From Rhizobium esperanzae (GTDB taxonomy: Bacteria > Pseudomonadota > Alphaproteobacteria > Rhizobiales > Rhizobiaceae), in contig NZ_JACIFY010000014.1 in NCBI RefSeq assembly GCF_014197615.1, positions 117,482 through 181,481 on the forward strand: DNA of 64,000 nt, read 5' to 3'. A program made the position numbers and the translations under genes. Below are positions 16,502 to 24,395 of this stretch, piece after piece; the first letter of the stretch is position 1; every line of letters begins with the position of its first letter. The notes beneath the pieces were generated by a model that was not told where the DNA came from, searched no databases, and saw nothing but the letters and a program-made list of their open reading frames with translations.

Positions 16502-16960
16502 ATGAATGTCAAGACACCGAATGCAATAGACGGCTATGTCGGAGCGCGCATAAGAACGCGCCGGCAGTTGCTCGGAATGAGCCAGGAACGGCTTGCCGAA
16601 CAAATCGGCGTCACCTTTCAGCAGGTTCAGAAATATGAGAAGGGCATCAACCGCATCGGCGCAAGCCGTCTGCAGCGAATCGCCGAGGTGCTTCACACGT
16701 CGCCGAGCTTCTTCTTCGAACAGGAAAATTCCGAGCCGCTGACGTTGCAGGGGCTGGATCTGCCCGCAAATACCGATCCGGTCGCCGAATTCCTGCGTAC
16801 GAAAGAGGGATTGGTGCTTAATCGCGCCTTTCTGAAGATCGCCGACCGGAATGTCCGTGAAACGATCATCGCACTGGTAAATGCGATGGCGCAGGCGGAA
16901 AGCCGCGGTGTAACATTGGGCGCCTCCGTTGCGGATATCACCCTTCCGCTCGGAGAATAG
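16502..16960 (+). CDS. XRE (Cro/C1) family transcriptional regulator
   Basis: This is a 152-residue regulator of the family common in rhizobia. The N-terminal helix-turn-helix spans about residues 12-66: GARIRTRRQLLGMSQERLAEQ, then GVTFQQVQKYEKGINRI, the usual recognition helix, then GASRLQRIAEVL. The C-terminal 80 residues have no recognised ligand domain. A weak GAGG signal lies about 12 bp before the ATG. The SARP/TPR gene begins 26 bp after its stop, so the two are probably co-transcribed just upstream of repABC. Its targets are unknown; a link to replicon control is only a positional suggestion. Confidence 0.9.
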   Translation: MNVKTPNAIDGYVGARIRTRRQLLGMSQERLAEQIGVTFQQVQKYEKGINRIGASRLQRIAEVLHTSPSFFFEQENSEPLTLQGLDLPANTDPVAEFLRTKEGLVLNRAFLKIADRNVRETIIALVNAMAQAESRGVTLGASVADITLPLGE

Positions 16961-16986
16961 TCAGGCAGTCGGCAGGCAATATCCGC

Positions 16987-18939
16987 ATGAAGCTCAGGCT
17001 CGAGTCATTTGGTGAGTTGCGGTTGATCGACCCGGCCGGGCGGCCGGCGGCGTTCCCGGAAAAGGGCCTGCTGTCGATTTGTTATCTGCTGGACCGTGAT
17101 CTGCGAGATGGGGCGGGAAGCGAATATCCGCGCTCGGCGCTGGCGCGCTTTTTGTGGGATAGCCATGACAATTCCGACATCATGGCCAACCTCCGCAAAA
17201 CCATATCGCGCATCCAGGCGCGTCAGGCCGAGCTCGGCACCGAGCTTCTGGTCTTCACCGCGACCGGTGTGCGGGTCAGGCCGGATGCATTCGTCGACGA
17301 TCTCTCCGAACTCGTCAACCCCGGCGGCGAAGGCGCAGTTGGCAAGCTGCGGCGGCTCGTTGCGATCCTTCGCCAGGATTTCCTGGCCGGGCTCGCCGAT
17401 CAAAGCGTCAGTACGCGGCAATGGATCGCCGGTCAGCGTGACAGGCACATGGCAGTTCTGGTGGATGCGCTGAAGACGGCGCTGCCGATGGCCAGGTCGC
17501 GGGAGGATGTGAGCCTGATCAAGGAGGCGGCGCTCCGGATTTTCCGCGAGGCACCGGATGACGAGAATATTCGTCGTATCCTTCTCGGAGCCTATGAGTC
17601 CGAAGGAGAGCTGGAGAAAGCGCGCCGGCTTTTCGAGACGAACAAGCATGGACTGGAAAGCGCATTCGATATCGGCCTCGACGTCCAGGCTCTCGGAGAG
17701 ATCCGCAAAATCTTTGCCGGCGGCCAACCACCGCAACAAAGCCCTGCGGTGCCGCTGAACGACGGCGGCGTTCGCGTTTCCGGTCCCCTGCCCCGTCTGG
17801 TACTGCTGCCGCCGGGAGGCACGGAAGCGGCCGGTGCGCTGCCGATGCTCTCTGCAGCGCTGATCGAGGACGTGACCATCGGACTTTGCGCGCTGAATAC
17901 GGTTTCGGTGGTGGCGCCTCATACGGCCGATCGGATCGCGCGCAATGCCGACAAGGCTGAACTGATCCAGCGTCATTCGATTTCTTATGTTCTCGACACG
18001 CGGCTGACCGATAATGCGGGCGTTCGCGCGCTCTTTGTCCAGCTGATTCATACCGGCAGCGATGAGGTCATCTGGGCCGAGCGTTTCAGCCTCGAGAAAT
18101 ACGAATTGATAAGCCACCGGCGCGACATCGCCCGGCAGATCGCCAGAGAACTCGCCGGGCAGGTCCGCCGGCATGAAGCCATGCGCGATTCCTTCGCGGG
18201 TAATTCGGCCGCCTATCACAGCTACCTTCTCGGCCTGCGGGATGTGAAGCGGCTTGCCCTCCCCGATGTGCGCCGCTCCCGAAAGGCTTTCCGCGAAGCG
18301 CTTCAACACAGCGCAGATTTTGCTCCGGCGCTGAGCGGATTGTCGCGGACGTTTCTTGTCGAGTGGCTGCTGACGGCGCGCGGCGACAGCGAGCTGCTCG
18401 GACTTGCGGAGGATTATGCCAACCGGGCGATCGTCGCCGATCCTTCCTTTGCCGCCGGCTTTCGTGAGCTCGGCGTTGCCAAACTTTATCTCGGCGACCT
18501 CGATGAAAGCGTCCTGGCGTTGAAGCTTGCGGAGGAACTGAGCCCGCATTATGCCGACGGCATTGCGAGTTATGCCGATACGCTTGTTCATGCGTCGCGC
18601 CCTGCCGACGCATTGGCCAAGATCGAGCGGGCCATCTCACTCAATCCGCTGAGCCCGACCGACTATCTATGGACGGCAGCCGGCGCGAATTTCGCCCTTG
18701 GCCACTATGCCGAGGCACTCGAGCAGATCGCTCTGATGGACGACCGAACGCCGGCCGACCGGCTTTCGGCTGCTTGCTGGGCCATGCTCGGCGATATGAA
18801 AAACGCGCGGATCTATATGCGCAAGGTGCGCGAGATCTACCCGGACTTCGATGTCGACAAATGGCTTTCCGTTGTTCCTTTCAAGGAGCAATGGCAGAAG
18901 GAACAATATCGTGAGGCCCTGCGCCGGGCCGGCTTCTGA
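16987..18939 (+). CDS. SARP-type DNA-binding protein with TolB-like and TPR regions
   Basis: This is a 650-residue regulator with three parts. Residues 1-100 resemble the winged-helix DNA-binding domain of SARP/OmpR-type activators (LRLESFGELRLIDPAGRPA, then a GVRVRP-like wing). Residues 105-250 form a bacterial transcriptional activation (BTAD) helical domain. The middle (about 275-400) resembles the TolB-like region found in cyclase-type regulators (YVLDTRL, then VIWAERFSLE). The last 230 residues contain tetratricopeptide repeats (for example FAAGFRELGVAKLYLGDLDE). It follows the XRE gene by 26 bp. Such proteins integrate signals through protein-protein contacts; the regulon here is unknown. 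Confidence 0.85.
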   Translation: MKLRLESFGELRLIDPAGRPAAFPEKGLLSICYLLDRDLRDGAGSEYPRSALARFLWDSHDNSDIMANLRKTISRIQARQAELGTELLVFTATGVRVRPDAFVDDLSELVNPGGEGAVGKLRRLVAILRQDFLAGLADQSVSTRQWIAGQRDRHMAVLVDALKTALPMARSREDVSLIKEAALRIFREAPDDENIRRILLGAYESEGELEKARRLFETNKHGLESAFDIGLDVQALGEIRKIFAGGQPPQQSPAVPLNDGGVRVSGPLPRLVLLPPGGTEAAGALPMLSAALIEDVTIGLCALNTVSVVAPHTADRIARNADKAELIQRHSISYVLDTRLTDNAGVRALFVQLIHTGSDEVIWAERFSLEKYELISHRRDIARQIARELAGQVRRHEAMRDSFAGNSAAYHSYLLGLRDVKRLALPDVRRSRKAFREALQHSADFAPALSGLSRTFLVEWLLTARGDSELLGLAEDYANRAIVADPSFAAGFRELGVAKLYLGDLDESVLALKLAEELSPHYADGIASYADTLVHASRPADALAKIERAISLNPLSPTDYLWTAAGANFALGHYAEALEQIALMDDRTPADRLSAACWAMLGDMKNARIYMRKVREIYPDFDVDKWLSVVPFKEQWQKEQYREALRRAGF

Positions 18940-18972
18940 GTCTGACACCGAAAAGTGTACGCCGACAAATCC

Positions 18973-18991
18973 TGTCACGCCTGTGTCACGC
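18973..18991. promoter_or_regulatory. 11-bp-phased direct repeat TGTCACGC x2
   Basis: Two copies of TGTCACGC (18973-18980 and 18984-18991) lie one helical turn apart, about 80 bp before a small gene. Phased direct repeats of this type are typical binding sites for OmpR-family response regulators, or for SARP proteins such as the one encoded just upstream. The assignment is by pattern only. Confidence 0.45.
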
Positions 18992-19068
18992 GCGTCTTTC
19001 GTTCGAGAGGATTAAACTGCCTTTGCTCTGTCGGCATGCGCCTGGCAGGGGAAGCGGAGAATTCTCAA

Positions 19069-19308
19069 ATGCACGACGCAGCCGAAGCAACGCCCACGCC
19101 GAAAAGTGATGAAGAGCTCAAGGAACTGGTATCGCTCGCCAGACTCGTTGCCTATGCCCGAGAAAACGCCAGGGATCTGAACGCCGAATTCTCCGCCTAT
19201 TGTCTCGACCTTGCGCTCGGCGCCCTGCTGCAGGACCTCGACAGAAGCGGCGTGTCCTTTTCCCACGAAAGCGGCCAGGACGGTTATCTGCTCGGCACGC
19301 GGCACTGA
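19069..19308 (+). CDS. Small protein of unknown function
   Basis: This is a 79-residue acidic, mostly helical protein that I do not recognise. It has no signal peptide or membrane segment. The ATG at 19069 follows a GGAGA signal; an in-frame upstream stretch of 38 codons has unlike composition and no ribosome binding site. The C-terminal half (FSAYCLDLALGALLQDLDRSG) is amphipathic. It lies between the SARP gene and repA, behind an 11-bp-phased direct repeat, so it may be controlled by the upstream regulators. No function is proposed. Confidence 0.6.
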   Translation: MHDAAEATPTPKSDEELKELVSLARLVAYARENARDLNAEFSAYCLDLALGALLQDLDRSGVSFSHESGQDGYLLGTRH

Positions 19309-19618
19309 ACGGCCGTTGCCGTCGACGCCTCGCCGTTGCAGGCCCGCCTCGCAGAGCGGCACGCACCGATATTTCGATTCTTACTTTTTCCGATCGGCTA
19401 TGATGCCGATGCGGTCCCGGTGCTGGCGATTCGGTCCGTCAATACCCGGTTGCTGCGTGGGCAACGCCACCCGAAGGCATGTCCAAGCCTTTGAAAAAGA
19501 TTGGACAACCCCGCAGTAGGGTCTTGTTAACCCTATTTGCCTTGCCACTCTTCCAGAATCGGCGCTAAATGCGGTTTCAAAGCGCGTAGAGCTTTTAAAT
19601 CGCATTTTCGAGATTTCC
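19309..19618 (+). promoter_or_regulatory. repABC leader region with inverted repeat (19517-19535)
   Basis: This 310-bp gene-free region precedes repA and must hold the repABC promoter. An inverted repeat TAGGGT / ACCCTA (arms 19517-19522 and 19530-19535, 7-bp spacer) lies about 85 bp before the repA start. It is a candidate operator for RepA autorepression, which is known in this plasmid family. No strong -35/-10 pair could be assigned. Confidence 0.5.
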
Positions 19619-20833
19619 ATGAATATGGCACCGCAGATAGAAAAAGCAATTTCCGATGTTGACCAACTGATCATTGGTCAGGCGCAGGAACTATCCGACA
19701 AGCTGAAGCAGCATCGGCTCGAAATGTTTCCGCCGCGCGCGCTGAAGGGTCTCAGGGAATTTCAGCTTGCCGAAGTGGCGCGTTTTCTCGGCGTGACCAG
19801 CGGCTATCTTCGCAATCTGTCCCTGGAAGGCAAGGGTGCCCTTCCTCAGGTCACACCGTCGGGCCGTCGATCCTATACGGCGGAGCAGATGGGAGAGATG
19901 CGCACCTTCCTGGAGCACAACGCCCGGGCCGGAACACATTATGTGCCTCGTCGCCGCGGCAACGAGCATCTGCAGGTCGTTGCCGTCGTCAATTTCAAGG
20001 GGGGCAGCGGCAAGACGACGAGTGCGGCACATCTTGCCCAGCACCTTGCCCTGACCGGCCACCGTGTCCTGGCCGTCGATCTCGACCCGCAGGCGTCTCT
20101 CTCCGCGATCCACGGCTTTCAACCTGAGTTCGACGTCAACGAGAATGAGACGCTCTACGCCGCCATCCGCTATGACGATCAACGGCGGCCGCTCCGAGAG
20201 ATCATCCGGCCGACGAATTTCCCGAACCTGCATCTGGTGCCGGGCAATCTTGAACTGATGGAATTCGAGCATGATACGCCGCGCGTGCTTGCTCAAGGCA
20301 AGGCAGGCGATTATGGGCGCGTCTTCTTCGCCCGGCTGGACGAAGCGCTGTCCTCGGTCGCCGACGACTATGATGTCGTCATCATCGACTGCCCTCCCCA
20401 GCTCGGCTTTCTGACGATGAGCGCCATCTGCGGCGCAACGGCGGTTCTGATCACCGTCCATCCTCAGATGCTCGATGTCATGTCGATGTGCCAATTCCTG
20501 CAGATGCTCGGCGAGGTGCTGAACACGCTGAAAGGCGCCGGCGGCGACATGAACCTCGATTGGCTGCGTTATCTCGTTACCCGCTACGACCCGCAGGACG
20601 GGCCGCAGACGCAGATGGTCGCCTTCATGCGTTCGATGTTCAAGAACCATGTGCTGACCAATCCGATGTTGCGCAGCGTCGCGATCTCCGATGCGGCGAT
20701 GACCAATCAGACGCTTTATGAGGTCGAGCGGAGCCAGTTTACCCGCGCGACCTATGACCGCGCCATGGAGGCGATGGATGCCGTCAACAATGAGATCGGC
20801 GATCTCATTCACAAGGCCTGGGGGCGGAAATGA
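19619..20833 (+). CDS. repA: Plasmid partitioning protein RepA (ParA family ATPase)
   Basis: RepA is the ParA-type ATPase that drives replicon segregation and, with RepB, represses the repABC operon. The 404-residue protein has an N-terminal DNA-binding region (about residues 55-100: FQLAEVARFLGVTSGYLRNLSLEGKG), then the deviant Walker A KGGSGKTTSAAHLAQ near residue 126, with the signature lysine. Motif A' is LAVDLDPQASLS and motif B is YDVVIIDCPPQLGF. The start has no good Shine-Dalgarno sequence. A parS palindrome follows the stop by 7 bp and repB begins 42 bp downstream. Gene order and length are exactly those of rhizobial repABC replicons. Confidence 0.98.
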   Translation: MNMAPQIEKAISDVDQLIIGQAQELSDKLKQHRLEMFPPRALKGLREFQLAEVARFLGVTSGYLRNLSLEGKGALPQVTPSGRRSYTAEQMGEMRTFLEHNARAGTHYVPRRRGNEHLQVVAVVNFKGGSGKTTSAAHLAQHLALTGHRVLAVDLDPQASLSAIHGFQPEFDVNENETLYAAIRYDDQRRPLREIIRPTNFPNLHLVPGNLELMEFEHDTPRVLAQGKAGDYGRVFFARLDEALSSVADDYDVVIIDCPPQLGFLTMSAICGATAVLITVHPQMLDVMSMCQFLQMLGEVLNTLKGAGGDMNLDWLRYLVTRYDPQDGPQTQMVAFMRSMFKNHVLTNPMLRSVAISDAAMTNQTLYEVERSQFTRATYDRAMEAMDAVNNEIGDLIHKAWGRK

Positions 20834-20840
20834 GCGAGAA

Positions 20841-20856
20841 GTTTACTGCGGTAAAC
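20841..20856. other. parS: parS centromere-like site 1, in the repA-repB gap
   Basis: The 16-bp palindrome GTTTACTGCGGTAAAC fits the GTTnnnnGCnnnnAAC pattern of repABC parS sites bound by RepB. It lies between the repA stop and the repB ribosome binding site. An identical copy lies 82 bp downstream. Confidence 0.9.
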
Positions 20857-20875
20857 CGAGGCAAGGAGCGGGCCG

Positions 20876-21928
20876 ATGGCGCGTAAGAATCTCCTTTCCG
20901 GACTGATGGACGATTCCAAGAAGTTTACTGCGGTAAACAATGAGGACGAAGCCCTCCATCGGGACGAGAAACAGCAGATCACCTATAAGGGGATTGGCGC
21001 TCTCGGCGCCGTCACGCGCAGCATCGATGCGCTGGCTGCCAAGGCGGATGCGGCCAAAGCGATCGAGGAGAAGCTGGCGACCGGCGAGACGGTGATCGAC
21101 CTCGACCCTGCCCTCATCGAAGATTCCTTCGTGACGGACCGCCTGGCACATACCGACGAACAGTTTCGTGAATTGGTCGAGGCGATCCGCCTGCGTGGCC
21201 AGGACTCGCCGATTCTCGTTCGCCCGCATCCTGAGAAGGACGGCCGATATCAGATTGCCTTCGGCCATCGCCGCGCACGGGCCGCCAAAGAACTCGGCAG
21301 ACCTGTCCGCGCCGTGGTCAAGAAGCTCGACGATCGCGATCACGTCATTGCGCAGGGACAGGAGAATTCGGCGCGCGCCGATCTCTCCTTCATCGAGAGG
21401 ACGATGTTCGCCGACAAGCTCGACACGCTTGGCTTCGACAGGGAAACGATCATGTCGGCCTTGAGCGCCGACAAGACGACGGTTTCCAAGATGCTGTCCG
21501 TCACGAAGCGAATCCCGGCCGAAGTCCTGACCGCGATCGGTGCGGCGAAGACCACCGGCCGTGACCGCTGGCATGATCTGTCGGTCAAATTCGAGACCGA
21601 AAACATCTCCGCTCGGGCGATCGAGTTCAGCAGCTCGGCGGATTTCAAGGCGGCGGAACCGGATGCCCGCTTCGATATGCTGGTTGCCTTCATCAGCAGG
21701 AGGCAGCAAGCGGCCTCGTCCATCGCGGCGCTTCAGCCCGCGGCACGCGCCTGGCAGCGCAAGGACGGAGCGGTCAAGGCGAAGATTAGGGATGACGGGA
21801 AACAGTTCACCATCGCGCTGAAGGCGGAAAAGGCGTCTGCCTTTGGGGCCTATATCGCCAGCAATCTGGATCGTCTCTACGAGGCGTTCGAGAAGACACA
21901 GGATTTGACGAAGAACGGAGATCAATAA
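20876..21928 (+). CDS. repB: Plasmid partitioning protein RepB (ParB family)
   Basis: RepB binds parS and, with RepA, forms the partition complex. The 350-residue protein begins with the conserved MARKNLLSGLM. The ParB N-terminal nuclease-like domain includes DRLAHTDEQFRELVEAIRLRGQDSPILVRPH and the arginine patch AFGHRRARAAKELG. The central helix-turn-helix includes DLSFIERTMFADKL and MSALSADKTTVSKMLSV. AAGGAG lies 7 bp before the ATG. The second parS copy lies inside codons 16-21, where the DNA reads KFTAVN. The gene is followed by the ctRNA locus and repC. Confidence 0.98.
   Translation: MARKNLLSGLMDDSKKFTAVNNEDEALHRDEKQQITYKGIGALGAVTRSIDALAAKADAAKAIEEKLATGETVIDLDPALIEDSFVTDRLAHTDEQFRELVEAIRLRGQDSPILVRPHPEKDGRYQIAFGHRRARAAKELGRPVRAVVKKLDDRDHVIAQGQENSARADLSFIERTMFADKLDTLGFDRETIMSALSADKTTVSKMLSVTKRIPAEVLTAIGAAKTTGRDRWHDLSVKFETENISARAIEFSSSADFKAAEPDARFDMLVAFISRRQQAASSIAALQPAARAWQRKDGAVKAKIRDDGKQFTIALKAEKASAFGAYIASNLDRLYEAFEKTQDLTKNGDQ
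20923..20938. other. parS: parS centromere-like site 2, inside the repB coding region
   Basis: This is a second perfect copy of GTTTACTGCGGTAAAC, located within codons 16-21 of repB. RepB bound here would sit on its own gene just after the start codon, allowing partition and autoregulation to share a site (inference). Confidence 0.88.
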
Positions 21929-21931
21929 GCA

Positions 21932-21983
21932 AAAGAAAAGGCCCCCGAACGTTGCCGTCGCGGAAGCCCTCTCTGATCTAGAC
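21932..21983 (-). ncRNA. repABC counter-transcribed RNA (ctRNA), antisense incompatibility RNA
   Basis: The repB-repC gap encodes the small antisense RNA that limits RepC synthesis and sets copy number. The minus strand contains a G/C-rich hairpin (GGGCTTCCGCGACG ... CGTTCGGGGGCC) followed by TTTTC, which is an intrinsic terminator at 21932-21970. A promoter lies upstream at 21990-22018. The predicted transcript is about 50 nt, matching the family. The exact 5' end is estimated from the promoter position. Confidence 0.85.
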
Positions 21984-21989
21984 ACCCAG

Positions 21990-22018
21990 AGAATCACATT
22001 TCCGCGAATCATAGTCAA
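21990..22018 (-). promoter_or_regulatory. Sigma-70-type promoter of the ctRNA
   Basis: Read on the minus strand, TTGACT (22018-22013) and GATTCT (21995-21990) are separated by exactly 17 bp. The predicted start is near 21983. The position, between repB and repC and opposing them, is the known location of ctRNA promoters. Confidence 0.75.
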
Positions 22019-22077
22019 GAGTCTTTGGCACCGAATTTGGTGAGCCGTGATCTTTTGCCTTGAAGAAGGCGAAGAAA

Positions 22078-23370
22078 ATGGAAAGCGGAAGTGTGACGAC
22101 GCCCTTCGGGCGGCGGCCGATGACGTTTGGCATGTTGGCAAGCCAGGCGGCGGCTCGAAAAATCGAGCCAGGCCAATCGATTGATAAGTGGAAACTCTAT
22201 CGTGCCTTGTGCGAAGCCAGGCCGCTGCTCGGTGTTACCGATCGGGCGCTCGCCATCTTGAACGCCTTGCTGAGCTTTTATCCGAAGGGGGAGCTTTCCG
22301 AAGACAACGGGCTTGTCGTGTTTCCTTCTAATGCGCAGCTCTCCCTGCGTGCGCATGGAATGGCGGAGCAGACGATCCGTCGGCATCTGGCGTCCTTGAT
22401 CGAGGCCGGATTGCTGATCCGTAGGGATAGCCCGAATGGCAAGCGTTATGCCCGCAAGCAGCAGGGTGGGGAACTGCGCGAGGCTTTCGGTTTCTCGCTG
22501 GCGCCGCTGCTTGCGCGCGCTGAGGAGATCGAGCGGCTGGCGGCGGAGGTGGTTGCGGATCGATTGCACCTGCAACGGCTCAGAGAGCGTCTGACACTGT
22601 GCCGCCGCGACGTCGCCAAGCTTATCGAGATGGCGTTGGAGGAGGGGGCTGCCGGCGATTGGAGTGCTGTTCACTTACATTTTCGCAATGTCGTCGAACA
22701 CCTGCCGCGGTCGCCATCCGCCGAACAGATCGCAGCCGCGCTCGACGAATTGGAGCTGCTGCGCGAAGAGATCACCAATCAGTTGGAAATGCAGGTTAAA
22801 ACTCAAAATCAAAGCGGCAATGCCCAACATTCTGAGCGGCACATACAGAATTCAAATCCACACTCCATTACTGAACTTGAACCAAGCTTCGAACCGAAGC
22901 AGGGCGCAACGGCGGATGATCGATCGGCAGGTCGGGCCGAACCGATAGCTGAAATACAGCAAGTTGGGGAGAAGAACGAGCATGTCTCGGGCGCACGCGC
23001 TGCCTCCGCTGCTCATGGTACGCTCAAGTCCTTCCCGCTGGGGCTGGTACTGCAGGCCTGCCCCGAGATTGCGGCCTATGGACCCCAGGGCTCGGTCGGC
23101 ACTTGGCGCGATCTGATGGCGGCCGCTGTGGTCGTTCGTTCGATGCTCGGCGTCAGCCCATCGGCCTATGAGCAGGCCTGCGAAATCATGGGCGCGGAAA
23201 ATGCCGCCACCGTCATGGCCTGTGTCCTCGAAAGGGCAGGGCATATCAACTCCGCCGGCGGTTACCTGCGCGATCTGACACGCCGCGCCGAGAGAGGAGA
23301 ATTTGCCATCGGTCCAATGTTGATGGCCCTTGCCCGCACCAATTCGCCGGTGAGAGGGAAGGTGGGGTGA
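22078..23370 (+). CDS. repC: Replication initiator protein RepC
   Basis: RepC is the essential, rate-limiting initiator of repABC replicons and acts at an origin inside its own gene. From the ATG at 22078 it is 430 residues and begins MESGSVTTPFGRRPMT, the canonical N-terminus; a GAAGG signal precedes this ATG, and a TTG six codons earlier is less likely. The N-terminal DNA-binding domain (to about residue 250) includes a winged-helix region with LSLRAHGMAEQTIRRHLASLIEAGLL. A low-complexity, AT-rich linker follows, and then a C-terminal domain (LVLQACPEIAAYGPQGSVGTWRDL). The antisense ctRNA overlaps the leader. Confidence 0.98.
   Translation: MESGSVTTPFGRRPMTFGMLASQAAARKIEPGQSIDKWKLYRALCEARPLLGVTDRALAILNALLSFYPKGELSEDNGLVVFPSNAQLSLRAHGMAEQTIRRHLASLIEAGLLIRRDSPNGKRYARKQQGGELREAFGFSLAPLLARAEEIERLAAEVVADRLHLQRLRERLTLCRRDVAKLIEMALEEGAAGDWSAVHLHFRNVVEHLPRSPSAEQIAAALDELELLREEITNQLEMQVKTQNQSGNAQHSERHIQNSNPHSITELEPSFEPKQGATADDRSAGRAEPIAEIQQVGEKNEHVSGARAASAAHGTLKSFPLGLVLQACPEIAAYGPQGSVGTWRDLMAAAVVVRSMLGVSPSAYEQACEIMGAENAATVMACVLERAGHINSAGGYLRDLTRRAERGEFAIGPMLMALARTNSPVRGKVG
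22794..22880. other. AT-rich segment inside repC (candidate origin of replication)
   Basis: This segment encodes the RepC linker and is clearly richer in A and T than the surrounding coding sequence. In studied repABC plasmids oriV lies within an AT-rich part of repC, so this is the best candidate here. No iterons are visible. Confidence 0.5.
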
Positions 23371-23618
23371 AGGTTCGCTTCGGGTCTGTGGGTAACTGTT
23401 ATGGTTAATGAAATGTGACGGAAATGAAGGCGGATATAACTTCTGATTGGGGGCTTCTCGCTTTAAGATCACGGAGTTAAATGGCTGCGCGGATCCGTGA
23501 AGCCGGAGGGAAAAGGCCACTGGAGCAGGTTCGATTGCTTCTCTTGCGTATTCTCCGCCGGCGCCTTGACGCTATGGACTGATTTGATGATCTCTTTTAA
23601 GACGTTGCGAATGGGCCG

Positions 23619-24212
23619 ATGAGTGAACAAGTTTTGACTCCTGCCGAAAGTCTCAAAGATCAGGCCCGCCTTGCGCTGGGTCAGCGTAATCTTGTCCTGG
23701 TCGGACTGATGGGGGTCGGGAAGTCCTCGATTGGCCGGCCTCTTGCACAGCAGCTCGGCATTCCCTTCGTCGATACCGATGTCGAGATCGAGCGTGTTTC
23801 GCATATGACGATCACCGAACTCTTTGCCGCCTATGGCGAGCCGGAGTTCCGGGCGCTGGAAACGCGTGTCGTCAAGCGCCTCCTTGAGGGTGGCCCACGT
23901 GTTGTTTCGACCGGGGGCGGCGCCTTCATCAACGAGAGCACGCGCCAGCACGTCAAGCGCGGCAGCCTTTCCGTCTGGCTGAAGGCCGATCTCGACGTGT
24001 TGTGGAACCGCGTCAACAAACATGACGAACGACCGCTGCTCAAGACCGAGAATCCGAAGCAAACCCTCGAGAACCTGATGAATGCGCGTTATCCGATCTA
24101 TGAGGAAGCCGATCTCACGGTTCTCTCCCGCAACGTGGGCAAGGACATCATGGTCAAGGAAATCCTGGCTGCCATCGTCGAGGGGAAGGCAGCAGAAGGC
24201 AAAATGCCATGA
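23619..24212 (+). CDS. aroK: Shikimate kinase
   Basis: This enzyme phosphorylates shikimate with ATP in the chorismate pathway. The 197-residue protein has a rhizobial-type N-terminal extension and all family landmarks: Walker A GLMGVGKSS (29-37), the shikimate-binding DTD (52-54), FRALE with Arg78, TGGG (98-101), the lid arginine in DERPL (Arg138), and NARYPIY with Arg157. It should be catalytically competent. The chromosomal aroK normally pairs with aroB, which is absent here, so this is probably an extra copy, or a relative recruited to another kinase role. It is followed, after 183 bp, by polysaccharide genes and lies 248 bp after repC. Confidence 0.92.
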   Translation: MSEQVLTPAESLKDQARLALGQRNLVLVGLMGVGKSSIGRPLAQQLGIPFVDTDVEIERVSHMTITELFAAYGEPEFRALETRVVKRLLEGGPRVVSTGGGAFINESTRQHVKRGSLSVWLKADLDVLWNRVNKHDERPLLKTENPKQTLENLMNARYPIYEEADLTVLSRNVGKDIMVKEILAAIVEGKAAEGKMP

Positions 24213-24395
24213 ATGTACGTCGGCGTGATCGGCGGTGCCGGACGTGAAGACTACGATCATGGATCGAAATGTTGGACCGATGGTTGTCGGCGCTCGACAC
24301 GATGTGCTGCAGTTGACGCGAAATGGTTTTTGACGATACGGCAGGCGATAGCGCAATTGGCGGGAACCGCCGTGGGGCAGGGGGAGCTGCGGAGC

